Assembly: GCA_965371945.1 (NCBI GenBank)
Contig: CBDVAK010000012.1
Location: 1 to 24,601 of the forward strand
Source of the DNA: CBDVAK01 sp965371945
Lineage (GTDB): Bacteria > Pseudomonadota > Gammaproteobacteria > Competibacterales > JAHEDQ01
Direction: 5' to 3'
DNA: 24,601 nucleotides
In this document: piece by piece, positions 15,876 through 23,843 of the stretch
How the letters are laid out: every line of letters starts with the position of its first letter
How positions within the stretch are numbered: the first letter of the stretch is position 1
Program-made: the position numbers and the translations under genes
The notes under the pieces: model-generated
The model's database searches: none
What the model saw: only the letters and a program-made list of their open reading frames with translations
What the model was told of the DNA's origin: nothing

Positions 15876-16670
15876 ATGGGCCTGGAAATCCTGCTGATCT
15901 ATCTGGGAGCGGGTTGTGTGGCCGGGTTGCTGGCCGGGCTGCTCGGCGTCGGCGGCGGCATCGTCATCGTGCCTGTGCTGGTGTTCGCTTATTCCCTGCT
16001 CGAGGTCAATACCGAAGTCGCCATGCACCTGGCGATCGGCACATCGCTGGCCAGTATCGTGGTGACCTCGGTGTCATCGATTCGAGCGCACCAGCAGCGT
16101 GGCGCCATCCTGTGGTCGGTGATGCGTGCGTTGACGCCGGGGGTGCTGGTCGGCGCTCTGCTTGGTTCCTGGGTCGCGGACGCCCTGCGGGCGGATGTCT
16201 TGCGAAGTGTGTTCGGGGTCTTTGCTGTGCTGGTGGCGATACAGATGATGGTGGCGAAGAAGTCATCCGGCCGCCACGCCATCCCGGCCAGCAGGGGCTT
16301 GTTGGCGGTGGGTACGGTGATCGGGTTTCTGTCGTCGCTGGTGGGGATCGGTGGCGGGTCGTTGACCGTGCCTTTTCTGAACTGGTGTAGCGTCACCATA
16401 CGCAATGCTGTTGCCACCTCGGCCGCTGTCGGTCTGCCCATCGCAATCGCTGGCAGCGCCGGCTTCATCTTCAATGGTTGGGATGCCGTGGCGCTCCCTC
16501 CCTGGAGTACCGGTTATGTGTACTGGCCGGCCTTACTTGGCATCGTGGTCGCCAGCAGTCTGCTGGCGCCGGTGGGCGCCAGATTGGCGCACACTTTGCC
16601 GACAGCCGCCTTGCAGCGTGGATTCGCGGTATTCCTGGCGGTGGTCGGCATCCGCATGTTGCTTGGTTAG
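15876..16670 (+). CDS. TauE/SafE family sulfite/organosulfonate exporter-type permease
   Basis: The 264-residue membrane protein has about eight hydrophobic helices and the internal duplication of the TauE/SafE family: GLLAGLLGVGGGIVIVPVLV in the first half and LSSLVGIGGGSLTVPFLNW in the second. Members export or exchange sulfite, sulfoacetate and other sulfur anions across the inner membrane; many paralogues have unknown substrates. Being one gene away from soeABC makes sulfite or a related anion the best guess. The ATG is preceded by GGAGG only one base away, unusually close, but no other in-frame start fits. It converges on mobA, and the two stop codons share a hairpin. Confidence 0.82.
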   Translation: MGLEILLIYLGAGCVAGLLAGLLGVGGGIVIVPVLVFAYSLLEVNTEVAMHLAIGTSLASIVVTSVSSIRAHQQRGAILWSVMRALTPGVLVGALLGSWVADALRADVLRSVFGVFAVLVAIQMMVAKKSSGRHAIPASRGLLAVGTVIGFLSSLVGIGGGSLTVPFLNWCSVTIRNAVATSAAVGLPIAIAGSAGFIFNGWDAVALPPWSTGYVYWPALLGIVVASSLLAPVGARLAHTLPTAALQRGFAVFLAVVGIRMLLG

Positions 16671-16690
16671 GGAGCCTCAGGGGGCTCCCT
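16669..16690. terminator. Shared hairpin at the exporter/mobA convergent ends
   Basis: AGGGAGCC and GGCTCCCT form a perfect 8-bp stem with a six-base loop, overlapping the stop codon of the TauE/SafE gene. The mobA stop codon lies in the loop. It could act on both transcripts. Neither side has a T-run, so strength is doubtful. Confidence 0.4.
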
Positions 16691-17273
16691 TGATCAGAGA
16701 CTCGATCCGCTGCAGTTCGGAGGCCGTGTTGATGTTCGAGAAAGCCTGCTTCTGATCCGAAAAATCCACCTCCACCGCGCCGTGCGCCGCAAACCATTTG
16801 CCCAGCTTGCGCTCGCCACCGATCAAGAACCGGCGCAGGTCGTTGCTCTGGTCGTGGCAAATCAATGCATAGGTCGGGTGCCGGAACTCGCCGTCGTTGA
16901 CGGTCGCAATGACTGCTCCGGTTTCTTGCAGCGCCATGCCCAGTCTGGCCGCCAGATCTAGGGGCAGCAGTGGGCCATCGCAGGGCACGGTGAGCAGATA
17001 GCCTTCGTCCAACTGCTCCAGACCGCGAAGCATGCCGGCCAGCGGGCCCTGGAAGTCATCCGAGTGGTCCTCCAGAACCTCGAACCCGAGATCACGGTAG
17101 CGCTGCAGATTGCGGTTGGCGCTGATCAGCAGGGTTTCTACCTGGGGGCGAGTACGTTCGATCACGTACTCGATCATGGTGTGGCCAGCCAGCGCTATGA
17201 GACCCTTGTCCGTGCCACCCATGCGGCTCGAACGGCCCCCCGCCAGTATCAGCCCGGTAATCGGGCCGATCAT
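16677..17273 (-). CDS. mobA: Molybdenum cofactor guanylyltransferase MobA
   Basis: The enzyme links GMP from GTP to Mo-molybdopterin, giving the bis-MGD cofactor needed by enzymes of the DMSO reductase family such as the neighbouring SoeA. The nucleotidyltransferase motifs are clear: LILAGGRSSRMGGTDKGL at the N-terminus, GPLAGMLRGLE, and LLTVPCDGPLLPLDLA with the metal-binding Asp. Towards the C-terminus come RHPTYALI and FSNINTASEL. The ATG at 17273 gives the family start directly before the motif (198 residues) with AAGGG upstream. An ATG at 17294 would add seven residues. It is divergent from soeA and shares its intergenic control region. Confidence 0.93.
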   Translation of the reverse strand: MIGPITGLILAGGRSSRMGGTDKGLIALAGHTMIEYVIERTRPQVETLLISANRNLQRYRDLGFEVLEDHSDDFQGPLAGMLRGLEQLDEGYLLTVPCDGPLLPLDLAARLGMALQETGAVIATVNDGEFRHPTYALICHDQSNDLRRFLIGGERKLGKWFAAHGAVEVDFSDQKQAFSNINTASELQRIESLIKGAP

Positions 17274-17379
17274 GGCAGCAACGCCCTTGCGCATTTGGTG
17301 GTCGCTTTCACGGTGGTATCCTCAATGGGGTAGGGGCGGGCAGCCTGACGGGGATAGGTGAAGCGTGTGGGCAGCTTGA

Positions 17380-17404
17380 TATATTGACGTGCGGCGATCC
17401 GCAC
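17380..17404 (+). promoter_or_regulatory. Candidate soe promoter region with operator-like inverted repeat
   Basis: TATATT (17380-17385) is a good -10-like hexamer, though no matching -35 is seen. Just after it lies a perfect inverted repeat GTGCGG-CGAT-CCGCAC (17389-17404) that would cover the transcription start. It lies about 67 bases before the soeA ATG in the divergent mobA/soeA gap. The repeat could be a repressor site or a leader hairpin. The position relative to the -10 is seen; the role is inferred. Confidence 0.4.
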
Positions 17405-17470
17405 CAGCGAGTTTCGTGTCGGCACCGCGTTGCAAACAAATCCCAAGCCGCTTATCGCCGCAGGAAATTC

Positions 17471-20377
17471 ATGAACGAAACTGCCAAGATCCTGGCTGAG
17501 GGTCGCACCGAGGTCAAGAACACCACTTGCTATATGTGCGCTTGCCGTTGCGGAATTCGCGTAACCCTGCGCGACGGTGAACTGCGCTATATCGAGGGCA
17601 ACCCCGATCACCCGCTTAACAAGGGGGTGATCTGCGCCAAGGGTTCTTCGGGGATCATGAAGCAGTACTCGCCGGCGCGGCTGACCAGACCGTTGCGTAG
17701 AAAGCCGGGCAGCGACCGCGGTGATGCCGAGTTCGAGGCGATCAGCTGGGATGAGGCGATGGACACGCTGGTGCAGCGGCTGGCGCATCTGCGCGCCACC
17801 GATCCTGCCAAGTTCGCGCTTTTCACCGGGCGTGACCAGATGCAGGCTCTGACCGGGTTGTTTGCCAAGCAATACGGTACTCCGAATTACGCGGCGCACG
17901 GTGGCTTGTGCTCGGTCAACATGGCGGCCGGGATGATCTACACCATCGGTGGTTCGTTCTGGGAGTTCGGGGGGCCCGATCTGGAGCGCGCCAAGCTGTT
18001 CGTGATGATCGGCACCGCCGAAGATCACCACTCCAACCCCATGAAGATCGAGTTGTCGAAATTCAAGCGCAACGGCGGGCGTTTCATCTCGATCAACCCG
18101 GTGCGTACCGGCTATTCGGCCATTGCTGATGAGTGGGTGCCAATCAAACCCGGTACCGATGGTGCCCTGTTGCTGGCGCTGATCCACGAAATCATCCGCC
18201 TGGGATTGTACGATCGCGACTTCCTGGTGAACTACTCGAATGCGCCGGAACTGGTCAATCTCGACCCTGACAGTACTGAAAATGGCATGTTGGTCCGCTA
18301 CGAGGTACCCCATGAGGAGGGATGTTTCGACCCTCAGAACAAGCTCTGGTGGGATCGCAACCAGAACAAGGCAGTGCCGATGCGCAGCGCAGGGGCCGAC
18401 CCCCGTCTGCGGGGCGCCTTCCAGCTGCCCGATGGTGTGCCGGTCAAACCTGCCTTCCAGTTGCTGGCCGAGCGGGTCGAGCAGTACACCCCGGAGTGGG
18501 CCGAACAGATTACCGGTGTTCCGGCGGCCACAATCGTTCGGTTGGCCCAGGAGATGGGCATCACCGCTCGCGATGAGCAGATCGAACTGCCGATCGCATG
18601 GACCGACTCCTGGGACCAGGAGCACCAGACGGTTACCGGCAATCCGGTGGCCTTCCATGCCATGCGTGGGCTGGCGGCGCACTCCAACGGCTTTCAAACC
18701 ATTCGTGCCCTGTCGATCCTGATGTCCTTGCTGGGTACCATCGACCGCCCCGGCGGTTTTCGCCACAAGCCGCTGTTTCCGCGCCCCATTCCGCCGTGCC
18801 CGAAGAACCCCACGGGTCCGGAGGCGGTACAGCCCAACACGCCACTGGACGGCATGCCACTGGGCTGGCCAGCTGATCCTGACGATCTGTTCGTGGACGA
18901 GCAGGGTGAGCCGGTGCGCATCGACAAGGCATTTTCGTGGGAGGCGCCGCTGGCAGTGCACGGCATGATGCACAACGTCATCACCAATGCCTGGCGTGGT
19001 GATCCCTATCACCTCGACACGCTGTTCATCTTCATGGCCAACATGGCCTGGAACTCGACGATGAACACCGATGGCGTACGCCACATGCTCAATGACAAGG
19101 ATGACGAAGGCAACTACAAGATCCCGTTCATCGTGGTTGCCGATGCTTTTGAGTCGGAGATGACCGCATTCGCCGATCTGATCCTGCCGGACACCACCTA
19201 TCTGGAACGTCACGATGTGATGTCGTTGCTGGATCGGCCAATCTCGGAGTTCGATGGCCCGGTCGACTCGGTACGCATCCCGGTGTTGCCGCCCACCGGC
19301 GAGTGCCGCCCGTTCCAGGAGGTGCTGATCGAGTTGGCGTCACGGCTGAAATTGCCGGCCTTCGTCAACGAACAAGGCGAGCCCAAGTACCGCGACTACC
19401 CTGATTTCATCGTCAATTTCGAAACGGCTCCGGGTTCGGGGATCGGCTTCCTGGCGGGGTGGCGGGGCAAGGATGGCGAGAAGTCCATGAAGGGGGAGCC
19501 CAACCCCGATCAATGGCGCCGCTATGAAGAGAACAACTGCGTGTTTCAGTACAAGTTGCCCAAGTCGTACCAGTACATGCGCAACTGGAACCAGGGTTAC
19601 CTACAGTGGGCCCAGGACCACAATCTGATTCGCTACTCGGATCCGATCAATATCCACATCTATTCCGAAGTGTTGCAGAAGTTCCGGCTCGCCGCGCAGG
19701 GCAAGTCGCATGGTCGCCAGCCACCCGAACGTTTGCGTGAGCGCATCGATACCTATTTCGACCCGCTGCCGTTCTACTACGAGCCGTTGGAAGCGCAGCT
19801 CACCGACCAGAGCAAATATCCGCTCAATGCGATCACCCAGCGCCCGATGGCCATGTACCATTCCTGGGATTCCCAGAATGCCTGGCTGCGCCAGATTCAC
19901 ACCTACAACTATCTGCACATCAACCCGGCGACGGCCAGCGAGCAGGGTATCGAGGATGGTGGCTGGATGTGGGTGGAATCCATGCACGGCAAGGTGCGCT
20001 GTCTGGCCCGTTATTCGGAGGCCGTCGAACCGGGCACGGTGTGGACCTGGAATGCCATTGGCAAAGCCGCGGGGGCCTGGAACCTGTCCGAAAAAGCCAA
20101 CGAATCGAAACAGGGCTTCCTGCTCAACCATCTGATCGCCGAGGAATTGCCTGGCCCCGAAGCGGGCGAACATCTGTCCAATTCCGACCCGATAACCGGT
20201 CAAGCCGGCTGGTATGACGTGCGCGTGCGGGTCTATAAGGCCGGCGCCGGCGAGCCGCGGGAGACCTCACCGCAATATCCGCCGATGAAGCCTCCGCCCG
20301 GCGTGCCCGAGCGCCGTTCCGTGCTGGGCTATTTCGCCGGGTTGTTCGGGACCGGGGCCAGGGGAGCAGGCTCATGA
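17471..20377 (+). CDS. soeA: Sulfite-oxidising enzyme SoeA, molybdopterin catalytic subunit
   Basis: This 968-residue protein of the DMSO reductase superfamily is the catalytic subunit of the cytoplasmic enzyme that oxidises sulfite directly to sulfate. The N-terminal [4Fe-4S] site is Cys20, Cys23, Cys27 and Cys55 (CYMCACRCG and VICAKGSSG). Cys147 in HGGLCSVNMAAG is the probable molybdenum ligand, and bis-MGD-binding segments follow to the C-terminus. There is no twin-arginine signal, so it stays in the cytoplasm as known for SoeABC. An AGGAA site precedes the ATG at 17471; the frame is open earlier but unconserved. It overlaps soeB by ATGA. Polysulfide or thiosulfate reductase relatives are the main alternatives, but they are usually exported and the gene set favours Soe. 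Confidence 0.87.
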   Translation: MNETAKILAEGRTEVKNTTCYMCACRCGIRVTLRDGELRYIEGNPDHPLNKGVICAKGSSGIMKQYSPARLTRPLRRKPGSDRGDAEFEAISWDEAMDTLVQRLAHLRATDPAKFALFTGRDQMQALTGLFAKQYGTPNYAAHGGLCSVNMAAGMIYTIGGSFWEFGGPDLERAKLFVMIGTAEDHHSNPMKIELSKFKRNGGRFISINPVRTGYSAIADEWVPIKPGTDGALLLALIHEIIRLGLYDRDFLVNYSNAPELVNLDPDSTENGMLVRYEVPHEEGCFDPQNKLWWDRNQNKAVPMRSAGADPRLRGAFQLPDGVPVKPAFQLLAERVEQYTPEWAEQITGVPAATIVRLAQEMGITARDEQIELPIAWTDSWDQEHQTVTGNPVAFHAMRGLAAHSNGFQTIRALSILMSLLGTIDRPGGFRHKPLFPRPIPPCPKNPTGPEAVQPNTPLDGMPLGWPADPDDLFVDEQGEPVRIDKAFSWEAPLAVHGMMHNVITNAWRGDPYHLDTLFIFMANMAWNSTMNTDGVRHMLNDKDDEGNYKIPFIVVADAFESEMTAFADLILPDTTYLERHDVMSLLDRPISEFDGPVDSVRIPVLPPTGECRPFQEVLIELASRLKLPAFVNEQGEPKYRDYPDFIVNFETAPGSGIGFLAGWRGKDGEKSMKGEPNPDQWRRYEENNCVFQYKLPKSYQYMRNWNQGYLQWAQDHNLIRYSDPINIHIYSEVLQKFRLAAQGKSHGRQPPERLRERIDTYFDPLPFYYEPLEAQLTDQSKYPLNAITQRPMAMYHSWDSQNAWLRQIHTYNYLHINPATASEQGIEDGGWMWVESMHGKVRCLARYSEAVEPGTVWTWNAIGKAAGAWNLSEKANESKQGFLLNHLIAEELPGPEAGEHLSNSDPITGQAGWYDVRVRVYKAGAGEPRETSPQYPPMKPPPGVPERRSVLGYFAGLFGTGARGAGS

Positions 20378-21099
20378 CCCAGTTGGCGTTGGTGATCGAT
20401 CTCAATGTGTGTGTCGGCTGCCACGCCTGCGTCACCAGTTGCAAACAGTGGAATACTTCCGGTAGCGCGGGGCCACTGGTGGATGAGCGACCCTACGACA
20501 AGGACCCCACCGGAACCTTCTTCAACCGCGTACAAACCTTCGAGGTGGGCACCTATCCCAATACCGAGACGGTGCATTTTCCCAAGAGCTGTCTGCACTG
20601 TGAGGATCCCCCCTGCGTGCCGGTGTGCCCCACCGGGGCCAGCCACAAGCGTGAGGAGGACGGCATCGTTCTGGTTGACTACGACAAGTGCATCGGCTGC
20701 AACTACTGCTCCTGGGCCTGCCCCTACGGCGCCCGTGAGCTGGACGAACAACAGAAAGTGATGAAGAAATGCACCCTCTGTGTCGATCGCATTTACGATG
20801 AGTCCTTGCCCGAATCCGAGCGTAAGCCGGCCTGCGTGCTGGCGTGTCCCACCTCGGCACGATTGTTCGGAGATGTTCACGACCCCGACTCCGAAGTGTC
20901 GGTGGCGATCCGCGAGGAGGGGGGTTATGCGCTGATGCCCGAGTGGGGCACCAAACCGGCCAATCACTATCTGCCGCGCCGCAAGGTACGCAAGCATATC
21001 CATGAGGATGAACTGGTGCGCGTCGACAACCCCCTGAAAAAAGAGGATATCCGGCACGAAGTCGGCACGGAACCCACGCTCGACGATTGGATGGCCTGA
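20374..21099 (+). CDS. soeB: SoeB, iron-sulfur electron-transfer subunit
   Basis: The 241-residue ferredoxin-like subunit carries four cysteine clusters for four [4Fe-4S] centres: CVGCHACVTSCK (from residue 13), CLHCEDPPCVPVCP, CIGCNYCSWACP, and CTLC with CVLACP. It should pass electrons from the SoeA molybdenum site to the membrane subunit SoeC. The layout matches the DmsB/PsrB/SoeB family, with no signal peptide. The C-terminal extension beyond the last cluster (residues about 175-241, PEWGTKPANHYLPRRKVRKH) is typical of such subunits and may contact SoeC. Its ATG overlaps the soeA stop, giving translational coupling and roughly equal amounts. Confidence 0.9.
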   Translation: MTQLALVIDLNVCVGCHACVTSCKQWNTSGSAGPLVDERPYDKDPTGTFFNRVQTFEVGTYPNTETVHFPKSCLHCEDPPCVPVCPTGASHKREEDGIVLVDYDKCIGCNYCSWACPYGARELDEQQKVMKKCTLCVDRIYDESLPESERKPACVLACPTSARLFGDVHDPDSEVSVAIREEGGYALMPEWGTKPANHYLPRRKVRKHIHEDELVRVDNPLKKEDIRHEVGTEPTLDDWMA

Positions 21100-21140
21100 T
21101 CCGGTCAGCCACCGCACCTGTAGCGAATTGAGGAGTTGTC

Positions 21141-22109
21141 GTGCATCCCGCGTTCTCAGTCATATTCCTGACCACACTGATCGGCGTCGGCCAGGGATTT
21201 TTCCTGGCCCTGGTGACCGCCGAGATCTATTCCGCCATGGAGTTGCTGCCTGAGCAGACCCCTGGTTTCTATGCGCTGGGCAGCGCCATCGCGCTGGCTT
21301 TCCTGATCGCCGGGCTGGTGGCCTCCTTCTTCCACCTGGGCCACCCGGAACGGGCTTGGCGTAGTGCCGCCATGTGGCGTACATCGTGGCTGTCGCGCGA
21401 AGTCATCGTGCTGCCGTCGATGATGGGCCTGGTATTTCTGTATGGTGTGTTTCATTTCTTCGGCTGGGACCACGACTTGCTCGGTACCGGGCTGCCCGGG
21501 CAGCTCACGCTGGCGATCGGAGCGGTGGGGACGGTGATGGCATTCACACTGTATCTGAGCACCGCGATGATCTACGCCAGCGTTCGTTTCCTGCAAGAAT
21601 GGGCTACGCCGCTGACGGTGCTCAACTATACGTTGCTGGGAGCCGCGTCGGGCTTCACGCTGGCGTCTGCCTACGGGGCGCTGTCGGGACCGTCACTGGC
21701 GCGCTTCTATGCCGGTTGGGCCATGGTACTGACGGTGGCCGCTCTGTGTGTACGGGCCGCGAGTTTGATCCGCAACCGGCGGCTGCGGCCCAAGAGCACC
21801 ATCCAGACCGCCATCGGCGTTCGTCATACCAAGGTGGTACAGACCTCCATGGGCATGATGGGCGGGTCGTTCAATACCCGCGAGTATTTCAGCGGCGCCA
21901 CCCTGGGCTTTCTGAAAACGGTCAAGTGGCTGTTTTTGCTGCTGGTATTCCTGTTGCCGATCGCGCTGCTCTATGGTGGTTACGCGGACGCCGCCGTGGG
22001 CTTGCTGGCACTGGCGTTTGTGGTGCAATACGCTGGTTTGTTGCTGGAGCGCTGGTTCTTTTTCGCGGAAGCCAACCACCCGCAGAATCTGTACTATCAG
22101 ACCATCTGA
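21141..22109 (+). CDS. soeC: SoeC, membrane anchor subunit (DmsC/NrfD-like)
   Basis: The 322-residue hydrophobic protein has about eight transmembrane helices and the DmsC-type pattern, with FFHLGHPERAWRSAAMWRTSWLSREV early and a C-terminal LERWFFFAEANHPQNLYYQTI. It anchors SoeAB to the inner face of the cytoplasmic membrane and is expected to pass sulfite electrons to the quinone pool. The start is a GTG at 21141 with GGAG eight bases before it. It lies 41 bases after soeB and 40 bases before mobB on the same strand, so the operon is continuous. No terminator-like hairpin is seen on either side. Confidence 0.88.
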   Translation: MHPAFSVIFLTTLIGVGQGFFLALVTAEIYSAMELLPEQTPGFYALGSAIALAFLIAGLVASFFHLGHPERAWRSAAMWRTSWLSREVIVLPSMMGLVFLYGVFHFFGWDHDLLGTGLPGQLTLAIGAVGTVMAFTLYLSTAMIYASVRFLQEWATPLTVLNYTLLGAASGFTLASAYGALSGPSLARFYAGWAMVLTVAALCVRAASLIRNRRLRPKSTIQTAIGVRHTKVVQTSMGMMGGSFNTREYFSGATLGFLKTVKWLFLLLVFLLPIALLYGGYADAAVGLLALAFVVQYAGLLLERWFFFAEANHPQNLYYQTI

Positions 22110-22149
22110 CCCACCGCGGGGCTACCTATCCAGAGGACAACAAGCAACC

Positions 22150-22653
22150 ATGAAGTCACCCCCGACCATCGGCTTTGCCGCCCCGAGAGGCACCGGCAAA
22201 ACCACGCTCGTGGAACAGGTGATCCGGGAGCTGGCGCAACGGGGGATCAAGGTGGCCGCGGTCAAGCATGGCCACCACGAGGTGGAGCCGGACCAGGCTG
22301 GCAAGGACAGCTACCGCTTCAGCTATGCCGGCGCACGCACCGTGTTGTTCGCTTCCTCCAAGCGCTGGTTTCAGGTCCAGGAGACCGATCGGGAGCCGAC
22401 CCTGGCGGAGCACCTGCGGCGGCTGGCGGGCCATGATCTGATCATCGTCGAGGGGTTCAAGACCGAAGACCATGACAAGATCGTGGTGCATCGGGTGGCA
22501 ACAGGCAAACCGTCGTTGCACCAACAGCTCACCAAGGTGGTGGCGGTGGCTACCGATGACGAAACCCTGGATACCGATCTGCCGGTCATCCCCTTGAATG
22601 ATCCCGCGGCGGTGGCCGGGTTTCTGGTGGAGTATGCCGGGCTCGGCAGATGA
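22150..22653 (+). CDS. mobB: Molybdopterin-guanine dinucleotide biosynthesis protein MobB
   Basis: The 167-residue P-loop GTPase has Walker A GFAAPRGTGKTTLVEQVI, the MobB block AVKHGHHEVEPDQAGKDSYRFSYAGA, and DLIIVEGFKTEDHDKIVVHR (Walker B-like). MobB binds GTP and assists MobA in cofactor guanylation; it is not essential in E. coli but improves activity. The ATG at 22150 is chosen because the family begins just before the P-loop. The open frame upstream lies in soeC. It follows soeC by 40 bases and overlaps the next transporter gene by ATGA, so it is made with the enzyme that needs the cofactor. Confidence 0.92.
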   Translation: MKSPPTIGFAAPRGTGKTTLVEQVIRELAQRGIKVAAVKHGHHEVEPDQAGKDSYRFSYAGARTVLFASSKRWFQVQETDREPTLAEHLRRLAGHDLIIVEGFKTEDHDKIVVHRVATGKPSLHQQLTKVVAVATDDETLDTDLPVIPLNDPAAVAGFLVEYAGLGR

Positions 22654-23825
22654 GTGGACTATCCCCCTTCCGATTCGACCGCAATGAGCTGGCTGGTTCC
22701 CTCGGTGATCTGGGCACACTGCTACCCCTGACCATCGCTCTGGTGCTGATCAACTCGGTGCCGCTCGCGACCACCCTGCTGTTGATCGGCATCATGTATG
22801 TGGCCAGCGGCGTCTACTATCGCCTGCCCATCCCGGTACAACCCCTCAAGGTGGTGGCGGCGGTGGCTATCGCCAGCCAGCTGCCGGTCGAGACCATCGC
22901 TGCTTCCGGCTTGATTCTGGGAGTGATATTGCTGTTGCTGGCGGTTACCGGCGCCATCGATCTGGTGGCGAGGATCTTTACCCGCCCGATTGTCCGCGGC
23001 ATCCAGTTGGGTCTGGGCATGATCCTGATGATCCAGGGGGTGGGATTCATCGGTGCATCCGAACTGCTGCTGAACGGGCCGGCCCATGTACCCTGGTTCA
23101 ATCCTCTGGTGGGCATACTCGGAGCCCTCGTGACACTGTTGTTTCTCGAAAACAAGCGGTTTCCAGCCGCCCTGTTGCTGTTGGGATTTGGAGTTGTGGT
23201 CGGCCTGATCTTCGGTGACAGGCCGGACGGCGCCCCGACAGGGGGAGGGCTTGAATTTATCGCTCCTGACCTGAGCCGCTATTGGGACGCATTCTTTCTG
23301 CTGATCCTGCCGCAGCTACCGTTGACCATTGGCAACGCCATCATTTCCACCCGGGACGTGGCCCTGACCAAGTTCGGACCGGAAAAAAGCGCCCGTGTCA
23401 CCCTCAAGGCACTGCTCACCTCTATGGGCCTGACCGGAATCGCCACCGGACTTGTTGGCAGCATGCCCTTGTGCCATGGCGCCGGTGGTCTCGCCGCCCA
23501 CTACCGATTCGGCGCCCGCACCGGTGGTTCCAACCTGGTCATCGGTACCATCTTTGTGCTGCTGGCGTTGCTATTCGGCAACCAGGCACTGGCGCTGCTC
23601 ACTTTGATTCCAAACGGCATACTGGGTGTGTTGTTGTTTTTTGCGGGGCTCGAACTGGCGCGTCTCATCGGAGACACCACCGAAAAATGGGATCTGATGG
23701 TTGCTCTCGCGACCGCTGGTGTATCCGTGGCCACCAAAAATGTCGGGCTCGGCGTGCTGGTGGGCCTGGCCGCGCAAGGGGCCGTCAAGACCGCCCGGTA
23801 TTTTTCACCCACCGGCAATGGATGA
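22650..23825 (+). CDS. MOT1-type molybdate (sulfate-family) transporter
   Basis: The 391-residue membrane protein has about ten hydrophobic helices. It carries the two marks of the MOT1/putative sulfate-molybdate transporter family: NELAGSLGDLGTLLPLTIAL at the N-terminus and YYRLPIPVQPLKVVAAVAIA after the second helix. In the second half comes a related repeat (PQLPLTIGNAIISTRDVAL). Eukaryotic MOT1 proteins take up molybdate with high affinity, and bacterial homologues are little studied. Overlap with mobB by ATGA and position at the end of the soe operon point to molybdate uptake for SoeA. Sulfate, the product of the enzyme, is the alternative substrate. The gene ends 18 bases before a convergent cytochrome gene, with no clear terminator. 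Confidence 0.85.
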   Translation: MSGLSPFRFDRNELAGSLGDLGTLLPLTIALVLINSVPLATTLLLIGIMYVASGVYYRLPIPVQPLKVVAAVAIASQLPVETIAASGLILGVILLLLAVTGAIDLVARIFTRPIVRGIQLGLGMILMIQGVGFIGASELLLNGPAHVPWFNPLVGILGALVTLLFLENKRFPAALLLLGFGVVVGLIFGDRPDGAPTGGGLEFIAPDLSRYWDAFFLLILPQLPLTIGNAIISTRDVALTKFGPEKSARVTLKALLTSMGLTGIATGLVGSMPLCHGAGGLAAHYRFGARTGGSNLVIGTIFVLLALLFGNQALALLTLIPNGILGVLLFFAGLELARLIGDTTEKWDLMVALATAGVSVATKNVGLGVLVGLAAQGAVKTARYFSPTGNG

Positions 23826-23843
23826 CGGCAGCCGGCGGCGGGT

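Noticed and set aside
17274..17470. Molybdenum-cofactor riboswitch before soeA
   Set aside because: Only a short 6-bp hairpin is visible; the multi-stem pattern of the known Moco RNA motif is not recognisable by eye.
17270..19213. Long minus-strand open frame (about 647 codons) opposite soeA
   Set aside because: It is antisense to the well-supported soeA and mobA start regions, has low-complexity His/Arg/Gly composition and no family features. It is a GC-rich frame shadow.
20329..21117. 262-codon minus-strand frame opposite soeB
   Set aside because: It mirrors the cysteine-rich SoeB codons and shows no independent motif or ribosome site.
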